From positions 992,001 through 1,056,000 of the forward strand of contig NZ_PIOB01000001.1 in NCBI RefSeq assembly GCF_002909255.1: a stretch of 64,000 nt of DNA. The letters are read 5' to 3'. Each line of letters starts with the position of its first letter. Position 1 is the stretch's first letter. Source of the DNA: Arenibacter hampyeongensis (GTDB taxonomy: Bacteria; Bacteroidota; Bacteroidia; Flavobacteriales; Flavobacteriaceae). The notes under the pieces are model-generated. The model was not told the DNA's origin and did no database searches. It saw only the letters and a list, made by a program, of their open reading frames with translations. Below are positions 46,188 to 54,838 of this stretch, one piece after another. Position numbers and translations under genes: made by a program.

Positions 46188-46439
46188 CTATTCCAATAAA
46201 AGGAAATTGTTTATAAAGTTGATTACCTTGACTTCTGCCATCTCACATGGTTTTAACTGCTCCATCTTCTCCGTAATATAAAAGTTAAAACTGATAAAAT
46301 CGTTGCCGCCCAACTCTTCGGCGTATACCTTTATGCTTTTGCCCATATTAAAATTGGACCGCGTTACTGCGTATTTTTTGTTTTGAAATAGTACATTGGA
46401 GTAACCCAAAGGAATGGCTTTTATTCTTTCTGTTAACAT
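46188..46439 (-). CDS. Small conserved-looking protein, function unknown
   Basis: An 83-residue soluble protein (MLTERIKAIPLGYSNVLFQ...), predicted mostly beta with one Cys. Similar short proteins in flavobacteria are sometimes labelled peptide methionine sulfoxide reductase, but no MsrA or MsrB motif (GCFWC or RYCINS) is present, so I would not use that name. It lies 45 bp downstream of selO on the same strand and near msrA/msrB, which hints at a redox-repair link. ATG at 46439. Confidence 0.65.
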   Translation of the reverse strand: MLTERIKAIPLGYSNVLFQNKKYAVTRSNFNMGKSIKVYAEELGGNDFISFNFYITEKMEQLKPCEMAEVKVINFINNFLLLE

Positions 46440-46484
46440 GGAAACAAGACAATTTGTTTGTGGTTATGTGAGAAGGATGCATGC

Positions 46485-48053
46485 TTATGAACTGCAGGAG
46501 AGCATAGAACATCCTACTTTGTTCCTGGCCCAATCCGGACGTTTGGCAAACCACTTTTCAGCTTGGATTTGTTCGTCATAGGGATGCTTTAAAAGTTGAA
46601 AAAATTCATCGATCAAGGTATAATCCCCTTTGTCAGCCTGGTCTATGGCCAATTGTGCCATATAATTTCTTAGAACATATTTGGGGTTCACTTTATTCAT
46701 TTTTTCGCTTCTCCGCTCGTCAGTCAGGTTTTCTTTTTGCAATCTTAATTGGTAATCAGTAAACCATGTTTTCCATATTTCAAGAATGTCGACATCAACT
46801 TCTGCATGGGTATAGAAGGCATTCTTAATCGGGTCCAAAAAGTCATCATCAATAGGGCTGTCTTTTTTGATTTTATTCAAGCTTCGGAAAAAGATGGTCA
46901 TATCGGTTTCTGTTAATTGTAAATTGTCTTCCAACCTTCCTAAAAGTTCACCATCCTTTTTATCGGTTTCAAAAAGTCCGATTTTGGATTTCATCATTGA
47001 TAAATATTTGGTCTGATAATTTTTCCTGTATTCCTTTAATATGCCTTCCAGTACTACTGAATCCTCTATTAAAGGAAATAGGGCATTAGCCAATTGATAT
47101 AGGTTCCAAAGGCCTATATTTATTTGATTGCCAAATCTATAGCGCTTATGCTGGCGGTCGGTAGTATTTGGGGTCCAGCCTTCATCATAGCCTTCCAGCC
47201 ATCCGTAAGGTCCGTAGTCTATGGTGAGTCCAAGAATGGACATATTGTCTGTGTTCATAACCCCATGTACAAATCCTACCCGCTGCCAGTGTATGATCAG
47301 ATCGAGGGTACTGTTGGCGACTTCCCTAAAAAACTGGATATAAGATTCCTTTGAATCTTCACTCAAATTAGGAAAGAAATGCCGAATAGTGTAATCGGTG
47401 AGATCTTTTAAAGTTTTTTTATCCTGTCTTGCAGAAAAAATTTCGAAATTCCCAAAGCGTAAGAATGAAGGTGCCACCCGGCATACCACCGCTCCCTTTT
47501 CATAAGCTGGATTGCCATTATAAAGTACGTCACGAAGTACTTGGTCGCCCGTTAGCGCCAAGGAAAGGGCTCTTGTGGTGGGCACTCCCAGGTGGTACAT
47601 GGCCTCACTGCATAAATATTCCCTAATGGAAGACCGCAATACTGCCAAGCCATCGGCCGTTCTGGAATAAGGTGTTTCCCCGGCCCCTTTAAGTTGTAGC
47701 GCCCATTGTTTTTTGTTGTGGTTAACTTCAAATAAATTTATAGCTCTGCCATCCCCTAACTGTCCGGCCCAATTGCCAAATTGATGGCCACCGTAGCACA
47801 TGGCATAGGGATGCGTGTCTGGTAAAACGGCGTTTCCTGAAAAAATATTCTGGAACTCAGCGGACTTAAGGTCGTTCTTAGTTAATCCCAAGTCTAATGC
47901 CAATTCACTTGATGTGTGGATCATTCCCGGTTTGGCAGTTGATTTTGGAGTTACAAATGAGTAGCATGCCTGCATGACCTGCCTTCTAGTGTTTTCCAAA
48001 ACTGGGTCTGCTGGGAGTTCTATATTAAAAGTATCCTTAATATTTAAATTCAT
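46485..48053 (-). CDS. selO: Protein adenylyltransferase SelO (YdiU family)
   Basis: A 522-residue pseudokinase-fold enzyme that transfers AMP to Ser, Thr or Tyr of target proteins and is linked to oxidative-stress defence. Characteristic segments are YAMCYGGHQFGNWAGQLGDG, LQLKGAGETPYSRTADG, GFVHGVMNTDNMSILGLTIDYGPYGWLEGYD and PKYVLRNYMAQLAI. The C-terminus ends in SCSS with Cys515 and Cys520; in animal SelO this site holds selenocysteine. A regulatory disulfide is therefore possible. The gene lies seven bases downstream of a GNAT gene on the same strand. Confidence 0.95.
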   Translation of the reverse strand: MNLNIKDTFNIELPADPVLENTRRQVMQACYSFVTPKSTAKPGMIHTSSELALDLGLTKNDLKSAEFQNIFSGNAVLPDTHPYAMCYGGHQFGNWAGQLGDGRAINLFEVNHNKKQWALQLKGAGETPYSRTADGLAVLRSSIREYLCSEAMYHLGVPTTRALSLALTGDQVLRDVLYNGNPAYEKGAVVCRVAPSFLRFGNFEIFSARQDKKTLKDLTDYTIRHFFPNLSEDSKESYIQFFREVANSTLDLIIHWQRVGFVHGVMNTDNMSILGLTIDYGPYGWLEGYDEGWTPNTTDRQHKRYRFGNQINIGLWNLYQLANALFPLIEDSVVLEGILKEYRKNYQTKYLSMMKSKIGLFETDKKDGELLGRLEDNLQLTETDMTIFFRSLNKIKKDSPIDDDFLDPIKNAFYTHAEVDVDILEIWKTWFTDYQLRLQKENLTDERRSEKMNKVNPKYVLRNYMAQLAIDQADKGDYTLIDEFFQLLKHPYDEQIQAEKWFAKRPDWARNKVGCSMLSCSS

Positions 48054-48060
48054 ACGATTC

Positions 48061-48357
48061 CTAATCTATTATTGAGTTCCATTTTTTACTTCTTCTGGCA
48101 ACGGCCTTGATATAAGAACAAACGGCTACCGCCTTGTATCCTTCGCTGGTCAATTGCTCAAAAGTACCTTCCACAAGTTCCTTGCCATATCCTTTGCCCC
48201 TTAGCTTAAAGGGTACTTCGGAATAGGTCAAATACATCTTCCCATCAACTAGCTTGTAGGTTACCACGGCCGTTGCATCATTTATAACCATGGTAAATTT
48301 CTTGTTTTCTTTATCGTGATGCACCTTTAAATTACCTGTTGTTAAATTGTTATCCAT
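48061..48357 (-). CDS. Small GNAT-type N-acetyltransferase (YjdJ-like)
   Basis: A 98-residue protein of the short GNAT_acetyltr_2/YjdJ type. The acetyl-CoA loop is FKLRGKGYGKELVEGT, and the C-terminal half (YKAVAVCSYIKAVARRSKKW) is typical. Short members lack the N-terminal strands of full GNATs, and their substrate is unknown. It directly precedes selO by seven bases, so the pair is probably co-transcribed. A 223-bp gap without recognisable features separates it from the thioredoxin-like gene. Confidence 0.85.
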   Translation of the reverse strand: MDNNLTTGNLKVHHDKENKKFTMVINDATAVVTYKLVDGKMYLTYSEVPFKLRGKGYGKELVEGTFEQLTSEGYKAVAVCSYIKAVARRSKKWNSIID

Positions 48358-48580
48358 TTATTTGGTTCTTTTTCGATAGAATTTATCAATTTTTTAAGCC
48401 ACCGGTAGCGTAGGAAAATTAAGTTTTCTTGATTTATTCAAATTATGCAAATCTTTGGCTTGGCAATAATTGACTGTCACTACCAAAAAAGTGGAAGAAA
48501 ATTACGCCATTTTAGTCAACCCTTATAGAACTTGGTTGTATGGCATCCTTTGGTACCATAAAGGTATAGGTGCCCGCCTA

Positions 48581-49075
48581 TTAAATCGACTTTAAAAAAT
48601 CAATGGCATTGGTTACGTTAAGATGAAAGTCGGCAAAAACCACACTATCATTTTGATCTATTAAAATAAACCAAGGTGTTCCTCCCGTTCGGTAATTTAC
48701 CATGACCTTCGAAATATTGTTGGAACTTTCATCACCGGGATCATGGCCAAAGGGGATTTTTAAATCGTATTGCTTTTGGGTTTCCAATATCTTGTCATAG
48801 GTGTTGGAATCGTGTCCTTCAAAAACGGTCTGAATGCCCATAAAAACAATATTTTTGTTGTCTTTTAAAGCGGTAACCATTTCCTTAAGCGCGGGAAATC
48901 CTCTACTATGACATCCTTGGCACCAACTTTGAAAACAATAGACAACCTTGAATTTTCCCTGAAAATCGGACAATTTAATGGCCTTTGTGATATTTCCATT
49001 GGCATCGATCCATTGTTCTACCCCTAATTCACGAGCTTTAAAAATATTCTTGTCATTTGAGGTGCTATCAGTCAT
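48581..49075 (-). CDS. Thioredoxin-fold redox protein (TlpA/redoxin-like)
   Basis: A 164-residue cytoplasmic thioredoxin-fold protein without signal peptide. The active site is WCQGC (Cys52, Cys55), and the cis-Pro is in GTPWFILID. The segment FGHDPGDESSNNISKVMVNY resembles the peroxiredoxin-like AhpC/TSA insertion. It should reduce or form disulfides; being downstream of the msrB-msrA pair, it is a candidate electron donor for these reductases. It lies 108 bp after the msrA stop. Confidence 0.85.
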   Translation of the reverse strand: MTDSTSNDKNIFKARELGVEQWIDANGNITKAIKLSDFQGKFKVVYCFQSWCQGCHSRGFPALKEMVTALKDNKNIVFMGIQTVFEGHDSNTYDKILETQKQYDLKIPFGHDPGDESSNNISKVMVNYRTGGTPWFILIDQNDSVVFADFHLNVTNAIDFLKSI

Positions 49076-49183
49076 ATATTGGGTCCTTTCCAGTTTTGTT
49101 CAACACAAATTCTATAGTTGTAGGGATGTGTTTTTATAATCTGTTTAATTCTTAACGGTACACCCGATTATTTTAAGGCACAA

Positions 49184-49735
49184 TTACACTTTTACTTTTT
49201 TAAGTTTATCGGCATGCATTTTTCGTAGCTTGCTCAACTTTGGGGTAATAACGGCACTGCAGTAACCCTGGGACTGATTGTTTCTATAGTAATCCTGGTG
49301 ATACTCTTCAGCTTCGTAAAATGTGCCCAACGGACTAATTTCTGTTACAATTGGTTTGTCGAAGTATGGTGCCACTTCCTTTAATACCAGGCCTGCGTTT
49401 TCCTTTTGGGCATTATCGTGATAATAAATTACCGAACGATATTGTGTGCCGGCGTCAGCCCCCTGACGGTTTAGGGTAGTTGGATCGTGGCTGGTCATGA
49501 AAACTAAAAGGATGTCCTCGTAGGGAATAATATTGGCGTCAAAGGTCAATTGAACTACTTCGGCGTGGCCAGTAAGTCCAGAACACACTTCCCTATAAGT
49601 TGGTTTTCCTGGGGCATTTCCACCTGTATATCCGGAAATAACTTTTTCTACACCATTCACTTCCTGAAATATGGCTTCAACACACCAGAAACATCCACCA
49701 CCAAAAGTAGCGGTTTCTAATTTTTTATTTTTCAT
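49184..49735 (-). CDS. msrA: Peptide methionine-(S)-sulfoxide reductase MsrA
   Basis: A 183-residue cytoplasmic enzyme that reduces methionine-S-sulfoxide in proteins. The catalytic motif is GGGCFWC (Cys15), with supporting segments SGYTGG, SGLTGHAEVVQL, TSHDPTTLNRQGAD, GTQYRSVIYY and FYEAEEYHQDYY. The protein ends in a Lys-rich tail. Its start overlaps the end of msrB by 11 bases, so the two reductases are translated together and cover both epimers. Confidence 0.96.
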   Translation of the reverse strand: MKNKKLETATFGGGCFWCVEAIFQEVNGVEKVISGYTGGNAPGKPTYREVCSGLTGHAEVVQLTFDANIIPYEDILLVFMTSHDPTTLNRQGADAGTQYRSVIYYHDNAQKENAGLVLKEVAPYFDKPIVTEISPLGTFYEAEEYHQDYYRNNQSQGYCSAVITPKLSKLRKMHADKLKKVKV

Positions 49736-50189
49736 CGGTCACCCTTTCTTTAATTATTTTCATGGATTCTGAATTTATGCAATAACGTAGCCCACTGGGT
49801 TCCGGTCCGTCCGGGAATACATGCCCCAAATGGGCATCACAGGTATTGCACATTACTTCTACCCTGACCATACCATAAGAAGTGTCCTTATGGTATTTAA
49901 TGGCATTGTCTTTAATAGGCTGTGTAAAACTGGGCCAACCGGTCCCGGAATTAAATTTTATAGTAGAGTCGAACAAAGGTGTGTCGCAACAAATACAACT
50001 ATATTTTCCTGCATCATGGGTGCTGCAAAGCGCTCCACTATGCGCTGCTTCCGTACCTTTATTTCTGGCGATTCTAAATTGTTCAGGAGTTAGCAGTTGT
50101 TTCCATTCCTCCTCAGTTTTTTCAACCCTTTTATCAGGTTGTGGATTTCCCTTAACACTGAAGTTGATGATGTCTTTCCATGTCAACAT
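49725..50189 (-). CDS. msrB: Peptide methionine-(R)-sulfoxide reductase MsrB
   Basis: A 154-residue enzyme that reduces methionine-R-sulfoxide. The catalytic Cys137 is in RYCINSESM. Zinc-binding CxxC pairs are in KYSCICCDTPLF and CNTCDAHLGHVF. FNSGTGWPSF is the family signature. There is no signal peptide, so it works in the cytoplasm. It is first in the msrB-msrA pair. Confidence 0.96.
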   Translation of the reverse strand: MLTWKDIINFSVKGNPQPDKRVEKTEEEWKQLLTPEQFRIARNKGTEAAHSGALCSTHDAGKYSCICCDTPLFDSTIKFNSGTGWPSFTQPIKDNAIKYHKDTSYGMVRVEVMCNTCDAHLGHVFPDGPEPSGLRYCINSESMKIIKERVTDEK

Positions 50190-50381
50190 AAAAATTTTCC
50201 TTTCTTTAATAATTTTTAAATAGTATTCGGTATTGATCTAATTGGGATGCTTGAAGACTATTGGGGTGTCGGAATTTTTTGGTCCAATAACCTTTTCAAT
50301 TCCCATATTTCGTCGTTCCAACACCTCTAAACTTACAAGGGCCTTAAATCCCAATTGACAACTTTAATTTATATTTACACT

Positions 50382-51194
50382 ATGAATAAATATAACAAAA
50401 ATAGGGTCATTTATACTACGCTGTTACTGGTTTGTGTGGTTCTATTTTGGATGTTTGAAAATTTCTACACTCCTGCCCCATATACACTTCCTAAAGGGGA
50501 AGGAAGTAGGACTGAAATCCCAGAGCTACTGTGGCCAAGTTCTACCACTGGTGATATAGTGCAACATGCCCATTTTGCCTTATCCTATAATGAGGCCTAT
50601 GAACAGGCCGAGTGGGTGGTTTATGTTTTGGATAAATCGCATTTGACCCAGGATGATAGAAAAAGACCTTTTTTTTTAGAAGACCCCATGGTTAGGACCA
50701 AGTCTGCAGACTGGAGAAACTATAAGGGTTCTGGATATGATAGGGGCCATCTATGTCCTGCTGGTGATCGCAGATTCTCGGAATTTGCATATAATGAAAC
50801 CTTTTACACCAGTAATATTAGCCCTCAGGATAGGGATTTTAACGGAGGAATCTGGAATAGGCTAGAACAGCAGCTACGCTTTTGGGCCAAAAAAGACGGA
50901 CCTTTGTTTGTTGCGACTGCCGGAGTTTTGGAGAAAGGTTTGCCCAGTATTGGTGAAGAGGAGGTAGCGGTTCCAAATTTTTATTATAAAATTATTGCAA
51001 AAGGCAAGGGTAAGAATCTCAGGATTATAGCTTTTCTTTTCCCCCACAGGGAAGATAACGGAAAATTGAATCAATTTGTAGTCTCGGTCGACAATCTGGA
51101 AAAAATGACCGGAATAGATTTCTTCCCAAATTTGCCAGATGATCAAGAAGATTTATTGGAAGCCAGCTTAAGTACCGAAGGTTGGAAATTTTAG
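50382..51194 (+). CDS. Membrane-anchored DNA/RNA non-specific endonuclease
   Basis: A 270-residue protein from ATG 50382 (an upstream in-frame TTG at 50355 is less likely). One N-terminal helix (VIYTTLLLVCVVLFWMF) acts as signal anchor. The beta-beta-alpha-metal nuclease domain has the DRGH motif (DRGHLCPAGDRRF; catalytic His123), the downstream Asn in ISPQDRDFNGGIWNRLE, and Tyr/Phe-rich strands. Such enzymes cut DNA and RNA outside the cytoplasm for nutrient recovery or removal of foreign nucleic acid. It converges with rodA, and the stop codons overlap by four bases. Confidence 0.92.
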   Translation: MNKYNKNRVIYTTLLLVCVVLFWMFENFYTPAPYTLPKGEGSRTEIPELLWPSSTTGDIVQHAHFALSYNEAYEQAEWVVYVLDKSHLTQDDRKRPFFLEDPMVRTKSADWRNYKGSGYDRGHLCPAGDRRFSEFAYNETFYTSNISPQDRDFNGGIWNRLEQQLRFWAKKDGPLFVATAGVLEKGLPSIGEEEVAVPNFYYKIIAKGKGKNLRIIAFLFPHREDNGKLNQFVVSVDNLEKMTGIDFFPNLPDDQEDLLEASLSTEGWKF

Positions 51195-52480
51195 GTCAAT
51201 TCATTTAGTCTATTCGCATCCAATTTTAGAAAAATAAACAATAAGGCGGTGAAAAATAGTAGTCCGGAACCTCCATAACTAAAGAAGGGTAGTGGTATAC
51301 CTATGGTGGGCAGAACTCCGATAACCATTCCTATGTTTATGAAATAATGTATGAATAAAATGGAGATAACGCCATAGCCATACATACGACTGAAGGCATT
51401 TTTCTGTCGCTCTGCCAAATGTACCAGTCTTAAAAGCATTAATGTAAAGAGAATAACAACAGTTGCCGTACCAATAAATCCCCATTCCTCACCTACCGTG
51501 CTAAATATGTAATCTGTATGTTGTTCCGGAACAAAGTCGCCCTTGGTTCTCGTTCCCTCCAAAAATCCCTTACCGTATTTTCCGCCCGATTCAATGGCTT
51601 TTTCAGATTGATAGGTATTGTACCCTATTGTTTTTCTGATTTCCTCCAATTTCTTGGGGTCTTTTTCCAATCGAAGCCAAAGACCGAACCGGTCTCTATG
51701 GCGTTGTTCAAAAACCGAATTATAAACGAAATTAACCGAAAGTGAAAATAAAACGACAGCTACATATATAAGGGTAACCGGGATTACGGGTACTTTGAAT
51801 GATGGCTTTTTCAATAACAGGAACAAAGCTAATAAGAGTCCTAGGATTATGGCTACCCAGATGGTACCGAACATAAGTGTTAAAATAAAAATAAGGATCA
51901 CCATAACTCCTATACTCAGATAATAAAGAGGGAGACCTTCCCTAAATATTACAAAGATCAAGGCAAAGAAGACCAAGGCGCTTCCTGGATCTGGTTGTGG
52001 AATGATCAAGAAAGCAGGAATCAAAATTATCAATATGGAGACCATTTGATCTTTCTGGCGCTTAATGTCGGTCTGTATATCGCTTAAATATTTGGCTAAT
52101 GCCAGGGCGGTGGCAACTTTTGCGAATTCTGATGGTTGTAGGTTGAAAAATCCAAGGTCGTACCAAGAGGTAGCCCCGGCAATAGTTTTTCCAAACACAA
52201 AGAGGCCCAAGAGCAGTGCAAGGGATATAATGTAGAACAGACTTGAAAATCGTTCGTAAAAATTTGCTTCCAAGGCCAGGATAATAATAATTGCAACTGC
52301 ACTGGTTCCTATAAAAAACAATTGCTTTCCATGCAATGAAGCAAAATTGAATATAGAAGGGTTGTCCTCTGTGAAGGTGCTTGAATAGATATTTATCCAA
52401 CCTATAAAAACTAAGGAAATGTATATAAGAACGCTAAACCAGTCTAAGCGTTTAAGGACACTTTTACCAGACACGCTCAT
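51191..52480 (-). CDS. rodA: Rod-shape peptidoglycan polymerase RodA (SEDS family)
   Basis: A 429-residue polytopic glycosyltransferase that polymerises lipid II during lateral wall growth, paired with PBP2. About ten membrane helices are seen. SEDS motifs are FFNLQPSEFAKVATALALA, PEQHTDYIFSTVGEEWGF and GIPLPFFSYGGSGLLF. A longer cytoplasmic or periplasmic loop (about 255-320; FEQRHRDRFGLWLRLEKDP) is notable. It is last in the mreB-mreC-mreD-mrdA-rodA run and overlaps mrdA by 17 bases. Confidence 0.95.
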   Translation of the reverse strand: MSVSGKSVLKRLDWFSVLIYISLVFIGWINIYSSTFTEDNPSIFNFASLHGKQLFFIGTSAVAIIIILALEANFYERFSSLFYIISLALLLGLFVFGKTIAGATSWYDLGFFNLQPSEFAKVATALALAKYLSDIQTDIKRQKDQMVSILIILIPAFLIIPQPDPGSALVFFALIFVIFREGLPLYYLSIGVMVILIFILTLMFGTIWVAIILGLLLALFLLLKKPSFKVPVIPVTLIYVAVVLFSLSVNFVYNSVFEQRHRDRFGLWLRLEKDPKKLEEIRKTIGYNTYQSEKAIESGGKYGKGFLEGTRTKGDFVPEQHTDYIFSTVGEEWGFIGTATVVILFTLMLLRLVHLAERQKNAFSRMYGYGVISILFIHYFINIGMVIGVLPTIGIPLPFFSYGGSGLLFFTALLFIFLKLDANRLNELT

Positions 52481-54332
52481 TTATTTTAAAGGGTTGTCCA
52501 CTATAGGGCTTTGCATATTCCTCCTCCAAAGTTTTTTCCAACATTCTTTTTTCCAGATCTACCCGGGTTATTTCGCCTTTTAGATATTTTTCAATCATTA
52601 GGGAGGCGATATGCCCGGCAAAACGGGATCCAAAGTATCCATTTTCTATATATACCGCAATGGCGATCTTTGGATTGTCAACTGGGGCAAAGGCAACAAA
52701 AACGGAGTTATCCGTGAGTTGGGTACGTACCCCATCAATTCTTGTGAAGTTTTCAACGGTTCCTGTTTTACCTGCAATTTCGATACCTTCAATTTGTAGG
52801 CGACTTGCTGTTCCTTTTTTATAAACTTCGGCCATTCCATGGGCTACCGGTTCAAAATGTTTTTTGTCAATGGTGGTATGTTTGGCCTTGGTGAATTCTG
52901 GAATGCTAATATTTTCACCGCCGATTTTTTTCAGCACATGTGGTGTAAAATAATGTCCTCTATTGGCAATGGCTGCAGTCATGTTGGCCAGTTGGATAGG
53001 GGTAACCTCTACTTCTCCCTGACCTATGGAATTTGAAATAATGGTAGAGGAAGACCATCTTTTTTCCCCGTAAATTCGGTTATAATATTCCTTGTTTGGA
53101 ATTCTCCCCGGTCTTCCGGTAGGCAGGTCGTAACCCAAAAATGTGCCCAAACCAAAACTTTTCATATGCTTTTCCCAGACATCCATGGCTTCGGCAGAGG
53201 TCGGAAATTGGTCATATATTTTGCGAAAAGTTCCAGCAAAATATGCATTACAGGATAGGTATATCCCAGAATTTAAATTTCTGCTTCCTCCTCCGCAATG
53301 GCAGCCTCTTTTCCTTTTTCCCACATAGAATCCGTTGTAGCAATGAATAGTGGTTTCAGGTGTAATTGCCCCTTCCTGAAGTGCTACGAGGGCATTTAGG
53401 GTCTTAAATGGCGATCCAGGCGATTGTGATGCCAATATGGAACGGTCAAAAGTTGGTTTTGAAATAGTGTCGTAGTGTAATTTACTGTAGTTCTTGGATC
53501 TTTCCCTACCCACCAAAAGGGCGGGGTCATAGGTTGGACCAGAAATTAAGGCCAATATTTCACCGGTGGCCGGTTCAATGGCAACTACCCCTCCGTGTTT
53601 ACCTGTCATTAACTTTTCTCCGTATTCCTGGAGCAATTTGTCTATTGTGACGGTTATTTGTTTGCCTTGTTCCGGAAGTGTATCCAAAGTACCGTCCTTA
53701 TAAGGGCCAATATCCCTATTAAATCGATCCTTCTGTATGTGTTTTACTCCTTTACGTCCCCTAAGGATTGATTCGTATTCCTTTTCAATGCCCGTGGTCC
53801 CCTTTAGTTCTCCAGCAGCATAGGAAGGATTTCGTTCCAAGTCCCATTCGTTTACCTCACTTATGTACCCTAAAACGTTGGCGCCACTATTGGTGTCATA
53901 ATATCTCAATGATCTTTTTTGAATATAAAACCCTTCAAATCGTCTCATTTTTTCTTGAAGCCGTCCGTAGTCCTCTTTTGAAAGCTGAGGTACCAACACG
54001 GAAGGAAGTCTAGGGGAATACACTCTCGCCTTCTTTAGCTGGGATACAAACCTTTCTTTATCAATTCCAAGAAGATTACAAAATGCAAGGGTGTCCAACG
54101 GTTTTACCTCCCTTGGAATAACCATAACGTCATATGCCGGCTGGTTTGCTACCAGGAGTTCTCCATTTCTATCGTATATATAGCCCCTTTCCGGATAGTC
54201 ATAAACTTTTTTAATGGCGGGATCTTCCAATATTTGATTGGGGGAAAAACTAAAAATCTGGAGATATGACAATCTACCGATAAAAGTTATTCCAACCAGC
54301 AATATAATAGAGGATAATAAGATTTTTCTCAT
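52464..54332 (-). CDS. mrdA: Penicillin-binding protein 2 (transpeptidase)
   Basis: A 622-residue class B PBP that crosslinks peptidoglycan for elongation. It has one N-terminal membrane helix (about 5-25) and a dimerisation domain (about 45-200; AYDVMVIPREV, VLGYISEVNEWD). The transpeptidase domain has the SxxK motif SPFK, the SxN motif SCN, and KTG in EIAGKTGTVENF. A Cys-rich insertion next to the active site, GKRKRGCHCGGG, resembles the insertion in flavobacterial PBP2. Start overlaps mreD by four bases. Confidence 0.95.
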   Translation of the reverse strand: MRKILLSSIILLVGITFIGRLSYLQIFSFSPNQILEDPAIKKVYDYPERGYIYDRNGELLVANQPAYDVMVIPREVKPLDTLAFCNLLGIDKERFVSQLKKARVYSPRLPSVLVPQLSKEDYGRLQEKMRRFEGFYIQKRSLRYYDTNSGANVLGYISEVNEWDLERNPSYAAGELKGTTGIEKEYESILRGRKGVKHIQKDRFNRDIGPYKDGTLDTLPEQGKQITVTIDKLLQEYGEKLMTGKHGGVVAIEPATGEILALISGPTYDPALLVGRERSKNYSKLHYDTISKPTFDRSILASQSPGSPFKTLNALVALQEGAITPETTIHCYNGFYVGKRKRGCHCGGGSRNLNSGIYLSCNAYFAGTFRKIYDQFPTSAEAMDVWEKHMKSFGLGTFLGYDLPTGRPGRIPNKEYYNRIYGEKRWSSSTIISNSIGQGEVEVTPIQLANMTAAIANRGHYFTPHVLKKIGGENISIPEFTKAKHTTIDKKHFEPVAHGMAEVYKKGTASRLQIEGIEIAGKTGTVENFTRIDGVRTQLTDNSVFVAFAPVDNPKIAIAVYIENGYFGSRFAGHIASLMIEKYLKGEITRVDLEKRMLEKTLEEEYAKPYSGQPFKINERVW

Positions 54333-54838
54333 TCTTTTTTAACACTAAAAAGTGAACTTAACAATAAGCACAATATTAATGTGGCTGTACTGATAGATAA
54401 AACTTTCTTCAAAATTAACAGTGTATTTGCTAAACTGAAAATTTCTAGAGTGAAGAAAACCAAATGGTGTATTATTATTAATAACGCTAAAAATGTAATT
54501 TGTTGTGCCCTAGTGGTGTTGGTTAGTTTAAAATTTTGAAATTCATAATTCACCCCAAAACAAAAGCGCATTATGGTTGGTCTTAAATAAGCAATGGTTA
54601 CGGTGGCGGCGGCGTGTAAGGCAACGGTATCCGAAAACAGATCAACCATAAAGCCAAGTAAAAAACTTAAAAGAAGAAACAGTTGCCTTTTTTCCTTAAT
54701 GGGATACCAGTACAGGAATAGAATATACACCATTGGATTGATATATCCAAAAAAATTGAGCTTATTAAAGACCAATACCTGCACCAAAATTAATAGTACA
54801 AATCTAATTATATTAATAAAGTAGCTATTGCGAATCAT
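54329..54838 (-). CDS. mreD: Rod-shape-determining protein MreD
   Basis: A 169-residue polytopic inner-membrane protein with about five helices (FVLLILVQVLVFNKLNFFGYINPMVYILFLY covers the first two). FLLGFMVDLFSDTVALHAAA is the region most like MreD. Sequence conservation in this family is low, so the call leans on the position between mreC and mrdA. It overlaps mreC by 14 bases and mrdA by four. Confidence 0.9.
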   Translation of the reverse strand: MIRNSYFINIIRFVLLILVQVLVFNKLNFFGYINPMVYILFLYWYPIKEKRQLFLLLSFLLGFMVDLFSDTVALHAAATVTIAYLRPTIMRFCFGVNYEFQNFKLTNTTRAQQITFLALLIIIHHLVFFTLEIFSLANTLLILKKVLSISTATLILCLLLSSLFSVKKE

